A stretch of 64,000 bases of DNA from contig CAVRDF010000008.1 in the NCBI GenBank assembly GCA_963719805.1, positions 930,001 to 994,000 of the forward strand, in the 5' to 3' direction. Of the stretch, positions 10,843 through 19,782 are shown in pieces. This DNA is from JAMXLO01 sp963719805 (GTDB lineage: Bacteria > Pseudomonadota > Alphaproteobacteria > Acetobacterales > Acetobacteraceae). Within the stretch, counting starts at the first letter, position 1. Each line of letters begins with the position of its first letter. A model generated the notes under the pieces. That model saw nothing but the letters and a program-made list of their open reading frames with translations, was not told the DNA's origin and searched no databases. The position numbers were made by a program, and so were the translations under genes.

Positions 10843-11817
10843 TCAGAATCCTTCGCGTATCACCTCGCGCGCGAAGTACGACAGGATCAAATCTGCGCCC
10901 GCACGCTTGAACGCACTCAGCGCCTCGCGCACCACTGCCTGTTCGTTCAACGCTCCCGCCGCTGCGGCGAACTTGATCATCGCGTACTCGCCGCTCACTT
11001 GGTAAACTGCAATCGGAAGCAGCGTCTGCTCGCGCAATCGCGCCAGAACATCGAGATACGCAAGGCCCGGCTTCACCATCAGCATATCAGCGCCTTCCGC
11101 TTCGTCCTGCAACAATTCGCGCAGTGCTTCGCGGCCGTTGGCCGGATCAAGCTGATAGGTCTTGCGATCGCCTTTTAACTCACAGCCGGCTGCAACGCGG
11201 AACGGCCCATAAAATGCCGAGGCGAACTTTGTTGAATACGCCATGACCGGCGTATCGGGATGTCCTCCGGCGTCGAGCGCGTGACGGATCGCCGCAACCT
11301 GGCCGTCCATCATGGCGGATGGCGCCACCATGTCGGCGCCTGCATCAGCCGCGACCACGGCCTGGCGTGCAAGATTCTCGACGGTGATGTCGTTGGCCAC
11401 GTGCCCGTGCTCGATCACGCCGCAATGGCCATGATCGGTATATTCGCAGAAGCAGATGTCCGGGATCACCACCAGATCGGGTGCAGTACGCTTGGCCTTG
11501 CGCACCATGCGGGCCACCAGCCCGTCGCGATTCCAGGCATCGCTGCCAGAGCCATCCTTGTGGTGCGAGATGCCGAACAACATCAGAGCCTTCACCCCAT
11601 CCCGCGCCAGACCCTCGACCACGCGTTCCAGCTTGCGCTCGGGCAGGCGTGAAACGCCGGGCATCTCGGCGATCGGCAGCGGCTCGTCGATGTCTTCCTC
11701 GACGAAGATCGGCTGGATCAGGTCACTGGACGTCAGTGTGGTTTCGCGCACCAGGGCGCGCAGTGGCTCGGTGCGCCGCAGCCGGCGCAGGCGGGTGACA
11801 GGGAACGCAGCAACCAT
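10843..11817 (-). CDS. hemB: Porphobilinogen synthase (delta-aminolevulinic acid dehydratase)
   Basis: Condenses two 5-aminolevulinate molecules to porphobilinogen in haem synthesis. The start at 11817 has GCGAGG at 7 nt spacing; 324 aa is the normal length. It carries the Cys-rich zinc site DICFCEYTDHGHCG (three Cys), so it looks Zn-dependent and not the Mg-only type. The Schiff-base lysines lie in MAYSTKFASAFYG and MLMVKPGLAYLDV. It is divergent from the chemotaxis receptor gene. Confidence 0.94.
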   Translation of the reverse strand: MVAAFPVTRLRRLRRTEPLRALVRETTLTSSDLIQPIFVEEDIDEPLPIAEMPGVSRLPERKLERVVEGLARDGVKALMLFGISHHKDGSGSDAWNRDGLVARMVRKAKRTAPDLVVIPDICFCEYTDHGHCGVIEHGHVANDITVENLARQAVVAADAGADMVAPSAMMDGQVAAIRHALDAGGHPDTPVMAYSTKFASAFYGPFRVAAGCELKGDRKTYQLDPANGREALRELLQDEAEGADMLMVKPGLAYLDVLARLREQTLLPIAVYQVSGEYAMIKFAAAAGALNEQAVVREALSAFKRAGADLILSYFAREVIREGF

Positions 11818-12024
11818 GATGACCTCGCCAGAACAGAAAGCCCGACGCCGATGTATGCCAGCAATCAGCTTCGGGCCAGTGCCGCCTCGGGTCCGGCCCG
11901 AGCGTCCCGCATGATCGCGCGCCGGGGAAGGCATCGCAAATCCGGCCGGACTTAACGGTTCGGCAAACACAACGGCGCATGGTCCCGGCGGAAATATCCA
12001 ACCCGCGTCCGCGGAGCCGCGTTC

Positions 12025-13257
12025 ATGAAGCGTCTGACCAATCTCGCCATCTCGACCAAGTTGGCAATTGCCTTCGCCGCCATGATTCTCACCACAGGAG
12101 TGGTCGGCATAGGCACTTATCTCAAGCTCGGCTTCATCGAGCAGAGCAGCGATTGGACCACACACACCTATCAGGTGCTGGAAACCGCCGATGCCGTGGC
12201 GGCGAGCATGGTCGACCAGGAGACTGGCCTCCGTGGCTATCTTGTCTCGGGCGACAACAAGTTCCTAGAGCCATATCGCAACGGCCGCGCCGCGTACGAG
12301 CAGGCGTTCGCCAAGATCAAACAGCTCACGTCCGATAACCCGGTCCAGCAGGAGCGTTTGGCTGCGTTGGACGGCGCCGCCACCACCTGGCGAAACGAGG
12401 TGGCGGAACGTGAGATCGCCATCATGGGGCAGGCGGACAAGCGTGACCAGGCGCGCAGCATGGAGGCAGGTGGGGCCGGGAAGACTTCCATGGACGCGAT
12501 CCGCGCCAAAGTAGGCGAGATCGAGGGCGCCGAAAGAGGCCTGCTCGCCACACGCTCCGCAGCCGAGACAGCGGCGTTCAGCTCCACCCGGTGGATCACA
12601 GTGCTAGGCGCCGCCGCGGCGTTTGCCGTGGCCTTGATTGCCGGATGGTTGCTCACCCGTGGCATCGCCAAGCCGATCGTCGCCATGACCGACACGATGC
12701 GCAAGCTCGCCGGCGGCAACTCCAGCATCGCCGTGCCAGCGATCGGCCGCCATGACGAGGTCGGCCGGATGGCGGGCGCTGTCCAGGTATTCAAGGACAA
12801 CATGATCAAGGCGAGCGCGCTTGCCACTGAACAGGAAGCCGAACGTGCAGCCAAGGAGAAGCGCGCGGAGACGCTGGGCTCTCTGGTGCGGAATTTTGAG
12901 CAGCAGGTGAGCGGTTTGGTGGGCCAGCTTTCGTCGGCTTCCACCGAGCTGGAGGCAACAGCCCAGTCGATGACGGCGACCGCTGAGCAGACCAATAGCC
13001 AGGCAACCAGCGTTGCCTCGGCAGCCGAGGAAGCGAGCGCCGGGGTGCAGACGGTGGCAGCCGCCGCGGAAGAGCTGGCGGGCTCGATCCATGAAATCGG
13101 CCGCCAAGTATCGGACTCCACCAGGATGACAGGCAAGGCGGTCGATGAGGCACGCCGCACCGACTCGATCGTGCGTGCCCTTGCCGATGGCGCGCAAAAG
13201 ATCGGCGATGTGGTCGGGCTGATCACGTCTATCGCTGGCCAGACCAACCTGCTGTCA
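12025..13257 (+). pseudogene. Methyl-accepting chemotaxis protein, 3' truncated
   Basis: N-terminal membrane helix (residues 8-35), a CHASE3-type periplasmic sensor (DQETGLRGYLVSGDNKFLEPY), a second helix (ITVLGAAAAFAVALIAGWLLTRG), a HAMP domain (PIVAMTDTMRKLAGGN...DEVGRMAGAVQVFKDN), and the first half of the signalling domain. The frame stops right after SIAGQTNLL, exactly where the conserved ALNATIEAARAG hairpin tip should follow, and the sequence turns A/T-rich at once (TCATAGTTAGCTATAATATAG). The hairpin, CheW/CheA contact region and second methylation helix are lost, so it cannot signal normally. The missing part is not elsewhere in the window. This marks the left edge of the accessory region. 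Confidence 0.88.
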
Positions 13258-13960
13258 TAGTTAGCTATAATATAGTGTTATGTCATATACTTATGGAAGA
13301 GTTACACATATGTATACCCATGTAATACCCATAATTCTGGGTGGACAGCGTGAGACAGCAGGGGATGTCGGGGGTCACTACGTGAAATGGGAATCGGCAT
13401 AGGCTATAGTCGGCGCAGCATCCAACCGAGCTTGCCTTCAGCCATGACGGGCGCCTTGTGGCTGTGCTTAACAATGTTCATGACTCGGCGACCTCATGGC
13501 ACGGCAGCATAACAAGCGTAGTCTTGGATTACCGGGAGACTAGGCAAAGAACCTGGAAACCGGTTCATTGCGTAACCCATTGGCGCCCTTGCGCGCTGGG
13601 CTGGCTCTGGGAGCTATCAATGATCCTAAGTCGAGACGGCAAGAGTTTGGGGCCCATACGACGGCCCTCCAGCGCGCGATACGAGACGCTCATCGCCGAG
13701 CTGGCAGGTTGCCAGCAACTGCTCGAACGTGAAGAGGGTGATGCTGGCGATTACGGAGTATGCGCTGGCCTCGGTGATCGAGTTTTTACATGCCGATCAG
13801 GCCGTGATGGACTCGGGAATTACAAATCCGCTCGCCATCATCGTGAATGCCCTCCATGACCGCCGCCACCGTGGCAAGCCACGCACTCTTCTTCGACAGA
13901 GCCGCGTCCGCAGGACGACCAACAGACCAGCGTATGATGGAATGAAGAGCCGCTGCGGCG
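13258..13960. other. Non-coding left edge of the accessory region
   Basis: Starts with about 90 bp of A/T-rich DNA very unlike the flanking gene, then mixed sequence with short broken reading frames in all phases. Fragments around 13729-13945 (for example a 29-codon frame from the ATG at 13856, ending MME) may be the upstream part of the following gene separated by a frameshift. No complete gene, RNA or terminal inverted repeat could be identified. Confidence 0.5.
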
Positions 13961-14314
13961 ATGGGTGTTGAGGTGCTGATATCCTTCATTACCCGACAAG
14001 AGGCTGGCCGATACGTTGCCCAGCAAGCCCACAAGCTTGGACTTCAGACAACCGAACGGAAGCCCATTACGGCAAAGACTGTGCTCGCTTGGCGCGACGA
14101 GATCGGGACGGCGAAGTCAGAGATCGGGGCAGAGGTCTTCCGTCGGTTGAAGAAGCGCCGCGCTTCCGCGGGCCCGCTTCCGGATCAGAAGCAAGCAAAG
14201 GCGTTGGCAAAACAATATCTGGTTGAGGCGCGCATCGGCGGTTTCTGGGGGGTGATGCCCGGTAGTTCCGCGGGCGCGAGTTCCGGCAACCGCAAGGGTG
14301 AAACCGACGGATAG
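13961..14314 (+). CDS. Hypothetical protein
   Basis: A 117-residue basic protein with a coherent helical segment ITRQEAGRYVAQQAHKLGLQTTERK followed by ITAKTVLAWRDEIGTAKSEIGAEVFRRLKK. The AWRDEI..A part and the position beside mobile elements suggest an accessory protein, perhaps DNA-related, but I do not recognise the family. A likely 5' extension lies in another frame just upstream (13856-13945), so it may be the 3' portion of a broken gene. Confidence 0.45.
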   Translation: MGVEVLISFITRQEAGRYVAQQAHKLGLQTTERKPITAKTVLAWRDEIGTAKSEIGAEVFRRLKKRRASAGPLPDQKQAKALAKQYLVEARIGGFWGVMPGSSAGASSGNRKGETDG

Positions 14315-14510
14315 TGTGCATGGCCATCGCGACAGCCGTATCTCGTTCCGATGAGCTGCGGAAGGACGCTGCGAAGATTGTTGTGACGAACGCTGGGCGA
14401 GCCCACAGGCCCTGAGCTGCCAGCCGCGTTTGCCAGCGTGCCGCGAGAGATGGCGGCGGCGGTTTAGGCACGCCCTGGCGCGGTGCAGGTGTAATACCAA
14501 GGCTCACTGA

Positions 14511-14546
14511 TTAGAACCGATGTGCCCATTAGAACCGATGTGCCCA
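14511..14546. repeat. Tandem 18-bp repeat at an IS630 end
   Basis: TTAGAACCGATGTGCCCA occurs twice back to back. The second copy runs into the last codons of the IS630 transposase (WAHRF stop at 14529), so the repeat unit comes from the IS end. IS630 elements insert at TA; a TA flank is present in the unit. Confidence 0.6.
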
Positions 14547-15102
14547 ATCGCGCATGCCGATGGACATGATGGTCCAAGGCTGAGCTTCCAGCTTGTTCCA
14601 TGCGTCGCAGCAGTGATCGAGCAGAGCATTGCCGTTGTCGAACACGCGGTTGGACAGCCAGTTGTCGCGCATGAACTGCCAGACGTTCTCCTGCGGGTTC
14701 AGCTCGGGGCACTTCGGCGGCAGCGGCACGATGGTGATGTTGTGCGGCACCACGAGCTTGTGCGAGAGGTGCCAACCGGCCTGGTCGAGCAACAGCAGCG
14801 GCATGTCGCCCGGGGCCACGTCGGCGGAGATCGCCGCGAGATGCAGGTTCATCGTCGCGGTGTTGCACCAGGGCAGGATCAGTCCGACGGCCTTGCCTTC
14901 CTTGGGGCAGATGGCGCCGAAGATGTAGGTGGATACGGTCCGCTGGTCAGACGGGGCTGACGGACGGCTGCCGCGCCTCGCCCAGCGACGGGTGATCTTG
15001 TTCTTCTGGCCGATCCTGGCTTCGTCGCCGAACCAGATCTCTATGTCGCCGGGATCGAGGCCACGCCGGCGCGCGATCGTCGCCACTGTCGCAGGCCAGT
15101 TT
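14529..15102 (-). pseudogene. IS630-family transposase, C-terminal part
   Basis: Carries the DDE catalytic domain: WFGDEARIGQKNK (first Asp), PLLLLDQAGWH (second Asp) and LPPKCPELNPQENVWQFMRDN (Glu), then a normal C-terminus ending WAHRF. Its first recognisable codons, KNWPATVATIARRRG, abut the IS110-family element at about 15103. The N-terminal half is on the other side at 16467-16955. This is therefore one transposase split by a later insertion. Confidence 0.85.
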
Positions 15103-15176
15103 TTATGGGATGGCCCGCCCCTCCATCTCGGCAGCGTAAGCTGTCAGGGCAATCGGAGGGGAAGGAGTTCTGATCG

Positions 15177-16211
15177 ATGCAGATCGCGGTTCTCGGGATC
15201 GACCTGGGCAAGAACAGCTGCAGCGTCGCGGGTCTGGGCAGCACTGGGGCGGTGATCAAACGACGCCGGATGCGGCCGGAGAGCATTGCGGCGTTCACGG
15301 AGAAGCTGCCTGCCTGCATCGTGGCGATGGAGGCGTGCTGTGGTGCGCACCATCTCGGCCGTGTGTTGGCCGCCCAGGGGCACCAGGTACGTTTGATGTC
15401 ACCGGAATATGTTCGGCCCTACGTGAAGGCGCAGAAGAACGACGATCGCGATGCCGAGGCGATTGCCGAGGCGGCGACGCGGCCGACCATGCGGTTTGTC
15501 GAGCTGAAGAGCGAGTCCCAGCTCGATGTACAGACGCTGCACCGTGCGCGTGACCGGCTTGTTGGTGAGCGCACGGCACTGATCAACCAGCTGCGTGCCG
15601 TGCTGCTGGAACGTGGCATCACCGTTCCCCAGGGCCGTCGCAAGCTCGAGCAGCATTTGGAAGCAATGAGGGTGTCGGACAGCGACCATTCGCTCAGTCC
15701 ACGGATCCGCCAGTTGATCGACGATATGCGCGCGGAGTGGCTCGAGCTTGATCGGCGGATTGCCGTCTTCGACAACGAGTTCGCTGCATATGCCCGAAGC
15801 GATCCGGACGCGCGGCGCCTGGCCACTATCCCCGGCATCGGCGTGTTGAATGCAACGGCATTGCTCGCCGCGATCGGCAACGGCCGAACCTTCGCTCGTG
15901 GACGTGATCTTGCGGCGTGGCTTGGGCTGGTGCCACGCCAGATCACGACCGGCGGCAAGCCGCATCTGGTCGGAATCACCAAACGTGGCAACAAATATCT
16001 GCGCAAGCTGCTGATCCATGGCGCCCGGGCCGCTCTGCCATCGCTCGCGACGAGTGCCACGCCTCTTGGTGGATGGCTACGTGGGCTGATGCAGCGCATG
16101 CACAAGAATGCCGCCGTGGTCGCGCTGGCGAACAAGTTGGCACGGATCGTGTGGGTCGTGCTGCGGCGAGGCGAAGAGTTCAACGCCGCGGCCGTCACGG
16201 CGGTGGCGTAA
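15177..16211 (+). CDS. IS110-family (IS1111 group) transposase
   Basis: DEDD recombinase of 344 aa. The RuvC-like domain starts IAVLGIDLGKNSCSVAGL (first Asp), with IVAMEACCGAHHLGR (Glu) and KAQKNDDRDAEAIAEAATRP (the Asp pair). The C-terminal Tnp domain (transposase_20 type) contains ATIPGIGVLNATALLAAIGN, GRDLAAWLGLVPRQITTGGK and GITKRGNKYLRKLLIHGARA. An AATCGGAGGGGAAGG ribosome site precedes the ATG. The length is complete and the gene appears intact. Confidence 0.92.
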   Translation: MQIAVLGIDLGKNSCSVAGLGSTGAVIKRRRMRPESIAAFTEKLPACIVAMEACCGAHHLGRVLAAQGHQVRLMSPEYVRPYVKAQKNDDRDAEAIAEAATRPTMRFVELKSESQLDVQTLHRARDRLVGERTALINQLRAVLLERGITVPQGRRKLEQHLEAMRVSDSDHSLSPRIRQLIDDMRAEWLELDRRIAVFDNEFAAYARSDPDARRLATIPGIGVLNATALLAAIGNGRTFARGRDLAAWLGLVPRQITTGGKPHLVGITKRGNKYLRKLLIHGARAALPSLATSATPLGGWLRGLMQRMHKNAAVVALANKLARIVWVVLRRGEEFNAAAVTAVA

Positions 16212-16466
16212 CGGAGATTGGCCGAGCGGCACTGGGTGCTGCTCAGTCACTGATATCTGCTGGTGGTGGAAGCAAGATGGCCTGACAGTCGACCGGCGTT
16301 CTGGAAACCTGGCTTTAAAAATGGCGCTCTGACGCCGTAGTTTTTATGAGGACTGGGACGCGCGGATCTCCATCTTGGCCAGAGCTATGCTCACAGGCCG
16401 AATACGTTGACGCAGACTGATCAGATCAGATCGCAGAAATCACTTGCAGACGGGGCGGGCCATACG
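16212..16466 (+). ncRNA. Candidate bridge RNA region of the IS1111-type element
   Basis: 255 nt of non-coding right-end sequence between the transposase stop and the subterminal repeat. It is known that IS110/IS1111 elements express a guide RNA from their longer non-coding end, which for IS1111 is the right end. I see conserved-looking blocks (GGAAACCTGGCTTTAAAAATGG at 16300s and CTCCATCTTGGCCAGAGC near 16367), but no fold or loop sequences have been computed. Confidence 0.4.
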
Positions 16467-16955
16467 TTTTGAAAGCCTCGACGGCGCCAGCCGCCTGGGC
16501 GTGATGACGTGGGCGCGCCGACAACTTGCGATAGCCCATCGCTCGCAGCTCGCGGCTCAGCGTCTGCTTCGACACGGTGATCTCGTATTCCTCCCAGAGC
16601 CACTGGCAGAGGTCGATGATCCGCCAGCGAACCACCTCATGCACCGCCGGGATCGGACCGTTCTCCACCATGGCCACCAGCGCGGCACGATGTTCGTCGT
16701 TCAGTCGCGATGGCTGGCCAGGGGCTTTGCGGTCGATCAGCCCTCCGGGCCGTGCGCATTGAACCGGAGCACCCAATCGCGCACCACCTGCAGCGTGACG
16801 CCGCCGGCTTCGGCCGCCTCTGTGCGGCTGCCTCCCTCATAAATCATCGCCAGTGCCAACAGCCGTCGAACCTGGTTCGCATCGTCGCTCTCGCGGCAAA
16901 TCCGACGCAGCCGCGCCGCATCGTAATCCTGCCTCAACGCGATCGGCTGACCCAT
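16467..16955 (-). pseudogene. IS630-family transposase, N-terminal part with frameshift
   Basis: Starts MGQPIALRQDYDAARLRRICRE and contains the HTH (AMIYEGGSRTEAAEAGGVTLQVVRDWVLRFNAHGPEG). The frame stops there and continues in -1 frame as GLIDRKAPGQPSRLNDEHRA, then WRIIDLCQWLWEEYEITVSKQTLSRELR. The shift lies at about 16737-16745 in a GGAGGGC run and could be a lost G or the programmed slip known in some IS630 elements. It is cut off at AFK by the IS1111-type insertion. Confidence 0.8.
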
Positions 16956-17117
16956 GGCGAACCTCCTCCGTCCGCCAGCTTATAAATCACATCAACACCG
17001 CGTCGGGGAATCCCCTCCGTGAGTCACCATCAGCAGGACCTGGTATAAGTAGTGGCAATCTGGCCCAAAGATTCGGTAAAACCCCCCCATTTTTCCGGAA
17101 TTCAGAACCGCTAAATC

Positions 17118-17143
17118 CCTTTGCGTCTTACAACACGCAAAGG
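17118..17143. promoter_or_regulatory. Inverted repeat over the ribosome site of the HTH gene
   Basis: CCTTTGCGT (17118-17126) and ACGCAAAGG (17135-17143) form a perfect 9-bp inverted repeat with an 8-nt spacer. Its right arm contains the AAAGG that is 7 nt before the GTG at 17151. It could be an operator for autoregulation or a hairpin masking the ribosome site. Confidence 0.5.
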
Positions 17144-17150
17144 CATTACA

Positions 17151-17366
17151 GTGACTTCCAACGACACCGCTCCCGAATACGCTCGCATTCCAGAAGCCTG
17201 CCGTCGCTACGGCCTCTCGCGCAGCCGCCTGTATCTGCTCGCCGGTGATGGATTGATCCGGTTCGTAAAGGTCGGCAGTGCGACACTTGTCGATCTGAAG
17301 ACAGTCCGCGACTACCTGACGTCTTGCCCGTCAGCGGAGATCCGGCCGCCCAGGGCCGTGGCTTAG
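17151..17366 (+). CDS. Small helix-turn-helix protein, AlpA/excisionase-like
   Basis: About 71 aa with a winged-HTH of the AlpA/excisionase type: ARIPEACRRYGLSRSRLYLLAGDGLIRFVKVGSATLVDLKTVRDYL. Such proteins regulate or assist excision of integrated elements. I choose the GTG at 17151 because AAAGG lies 7 nt before it; an ATG at 17121 lies inside the inverted repeat. It heads the module with the primase-helicase, the position AlpA-type regulators take in phage satellites and related islands. Confidence 0.7.
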   Translation: MTSNDTAPEYARIPEACRRYGLSRSRLYLLAGDGLIRFVKVGSATLVDLKTVRDYLTSCPSAEIRPPRAVA

Positions 17367-17379
17367 CTGGACGACAACG

Positions 17380-17916
17380 ATGAGCACGACAGAAACGCTG
17401 ACGGTCATCCGCGCGCACGGACGGCGGTTGGCCAAGCTGATTCGCATGGATGGAACGATCGTCGCCTACGACGATGCCAAGCGCTTCGATCTGTTCACGG
17501 TGCCGGTCACCAATCTGGATGGCTTGCACCAACTCCTGCAGCATCTCCTGCACAGGCCAGACTGCGCTGTCGTGCGCGGCGAAGTTGCCGATGAGACGCG
17601 TGTTCGCCAGGTCCGCCGGCTGCTTTACGAGGATGCAGAGACAGGTGATGTGCCGACACTACGCGCCATGCCTCGGTCATGGCTTGCCGTGGACGTGGAA
17701 GGCGTAGAACGGCCCGAGGGCGTTCCGGAGGCTGACATGTTGGATTGCGCCGCCGTGGCCCTCAGGCGGCTTCCTGACGCGCTCCAGGGGGCGCGGTGCA
17801 TCATCCTGGCTGGTGCCTCACACGGCATCGAGTCGGATATCTGCCTACGGCTGCCGCACTGGTCGAACGGACCAGCCGATGAAGAGCTGCACACCGATGC
17901 TAATCCCGATGGATAG
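17380..17916 (+). CDS. Hypothetical protein upstream of primase
   Basis: A 178-residue protein, MSTTETLTVIRAHGRRLAKLIRMDG. The second half (SWLAVDVEGVERPEGVPEADM ... GARCIILAGASHGIESDICLRL) resembles the N-terminal part of archaeo-eukaryotic-type primases, where an LDVD-like acidic motif and an SHG-I...RLRL segment occur. It then ends early (EELHTDANPDG). It may be a shortened primase fragment or a short partner protein. Its stop overlaps the start of the next gene (ATGGATAG), so the two are coupled. Confidence 0.5.
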   Translation: MSTTETLTVIRAHGRRLAKLIRMDGTIVAYDDAKRFDLFTVPVTNLDGLHQLLQHLLHRPDCAVVRGEVADETRVRQVRRLLYEDAETGDVPTLRAMPRSWLAVDVEGVERPEGVPEADMLDCAAVALRRLPDALQGARCIILAGASHGIESDICLRLPHWSNGPADEELHTDANPDG

Positions 17917-18554
17917 TCTCCGCTCACACACAGTCAGCCCGCCGCCATCGAGCAGCAGCTTGATTGGTGTCGGACTGAATGCCGCCGGGACTTTGGAACC
18001 ATCGGGCTGCGCGGCCGACGAAGTCGCGTCGTCTCAAACGGCTCCCGGCGCTCTGGAGGTGCCTGTCACCCTGAGCGCTCTTGCTACAGCTCCACGATGG
18101 GTTGCCTGGCAGACAGAGGATCGGCCGAACGGTAAGCCGACGAAGGTTCCGTACTCACCCAGCGGCGCGAAGGCGCGTGCCGACACCCCACGAACTTGGG
18201 GAACGCGAGCTCAGGCCGAGGCAATGGCTGAACGGCTTCCACGCCTTCACGGTCAAGGTGGGGTGGGAATTGAGCTTGGCGAACTCGGCGGTGGTGTCAG
18301 CTTGGGTGGCGTTGATCTAAATTCGTGCTGCGGGCCCGGCGGGCCGTTGGCTACATGGGCCGTTGAAGTCGTCCACCTGCTCCAGAGCTACGCCGAAACT
18401 TCGCCGAGCCTTACGGGCGCAAAGGTATTCTTCACCTATCCCTCAGCAGCCCTCGCCGTCCTACGCGCACGGAAACTCATTGATCCCGGCAACGGCGCAC
18501 AGCGTAAAGCCGCATGGGGGCGGCAGTGGAAATCTGGCGAAGGTGACCATCGGG
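17909..18554 (+). pseudogene. Primase-helicase, N-terminal part, cut by IS256 copy
   Basis: Starts at the ATG at 17909. After a Ser/Pro-rich linker comes a prim-pol-like domain: TAPRWVAWQTEDRPNGKPTKVPYSPSG, TWGTRAQAEAMAERL, GGVGIELGELGGGVSLGGVDL (acidic metal-site region) and WAVEVVHLLQSYAETSPSLTGAKVFF. The reading ends at GEGDH, where the terminal repeat of the IS256-family copy begins at 18555; the rest resumes at about 19783 as PAIEIHLGNRYFAVT. I infer one original gene of roughly 780 codons. Confidence 0.75.
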
Positions 18555-19767
18555 GTGGTGGAATTTCCCGGACGAGTTGAGGTGGCCATCGGGTCGGAGG
18601 GCTAAGATGGAGTTGTGAGACTTCAACCTGAGCGCGAGAGGACCCGATGACCGAGGAGAGATTGGTGTTGGCCGAGCTGCTGGAGAAGGCTGGTGATGGA
18701 GATTTTCTGTGAGCGTGGCTGAGGCGGTGCTGCAATTGCTGATGGAGACGGATGTGGAGGACTGATCGGCGCCGGTCGTTACGAGCGCACGGCGATCGTA
18801 CGACCTGGCGCAACGGTCACCGCGACCGCACGCTCGACACCCGGCTGGGCGCCTGCAGCTACGCATCCCGAAATTGCGGCAGGGGAGCTATTTCCCCCGT
18901 TCTGGAAGCGCGCAAGAGCTCGGAGAAGGCGCTGATCGCGGTGATCAGGAGGCCTGGATCGGCGGCGTCTCGACCCGGCGGGTTGACGATCTGGTGCAGG
19001 CGATGGGGCTGTCGGGCATCAGCAAGCGCAGGGTCAGAAGCTGTGCAAGGAGATCGACGAGCGCGTGCATGCGTTCCTCGACCGCCCGCTTGCCGGCGAT
19101 GGCCTATCTGTGGCTCGACGCGACCTACCTGAAGCAGCGCGAGGGCGGACGCATCGTCTCGGTCGCGGCATAATCGCAGTGGCCGCAACACTGAGGGCCA
19201 GCGCGAGATTGTCGGCCTGCATGTTGGACCGTCGGAAGCTGAGACGTTTTGGTCGACTTTCTGAAGAGCCTGACGCGGCGCGGACTGCGCGGGGTGAAGC
19301 TGGTGATATCCGATGCGCACGAGGGGCTGAAGACAGCGATCCGTCGGGTCGGCGGCGGCTGGGCAGCGCTGCAGCGTGCATTGGATGCGCAACGCGCTCG
19401 CCTATGTGCCCAAGACGCAGCAGAGCATGGTGGCGCGCGCTGCGCCAGGCTTTCTGCACCCGATCGCGCGCAGGCGAGCGCGACGCTGCGCCATGTCGCC
19501 GACCAACTGCGGGCGAAATGGCCGAAGCTCGCGCTTCATCGACGAGAGCGAGGTCGACGTGCCGTCGTATCTCGATTCCTAGAGCAGCACAGCAGCAAAT
19601 GCACAGCACGAACCCGCTGGAACGGCTCAACAAAGAAGTCAAACGCCGCGCCGAGTCGTCGGCATCTTCCCCAACGAAGGCCATTATCCGCCTGATCGGC
19701 GCGTGCTCTCGAGCAACGACGATGGCAGCTCAGCACCGCTACATCAGATCGAAGCATGGCCGAAAAG
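18555..19767 (+). mobile_element. Decayed IS256-family element without its right end
   Basis: Left terminal repeat GTGGTGGAATTTCCCGG at 18555, matching the intact copy at 40279. The transposase begins at the ATG near 18646 (MTEERLVLAELLEKAGDG) but is broken by many indels; recognisable pieces occur in all three frames (RRVDDLVQAMGLSGISK, YLWLDATYLKQREGGRIVSVAA, VKLVISDAHEGLKTAIRRV, NPLERLNKEVKRRAE). Homology stops at GAAGCATGGCCGA (about 19767) and the right terminal repeat is missing. A run of 14 A follows before the host gene resumes. Confidence 0.85.
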
Positions 19768-19782
19768 AAAAAAAAAAAAAAC

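Larger units (their letters stand above)
15103..16466 (+). mobile_element. IS110-family element, IS1111 type, inserted in IS630
   Basis: About 1.36 kb carrying one intact transposase. Subterminal 12-bp inverted repeats ATGGCCCGCCCC are found at 15110-15121 and, inverted, at 16452-16463, as expected for the IS1111 group. The flanks join to restore the IS630 transposase reading (…AFK then KNWPATV…), which fixes the ends to within a few bases. The long non-coding part is on the right side (16212-16466), which is where IS1111-group elements encode their guide (bridge) RNA. Confidence 0.8.

Noticed and set aside
13261..13360. A/T-rich segment considered as an attachment site
   Set aside because: No matching direct repeat could be found by eye elsewhere in the window, and no integrase is adjacent.
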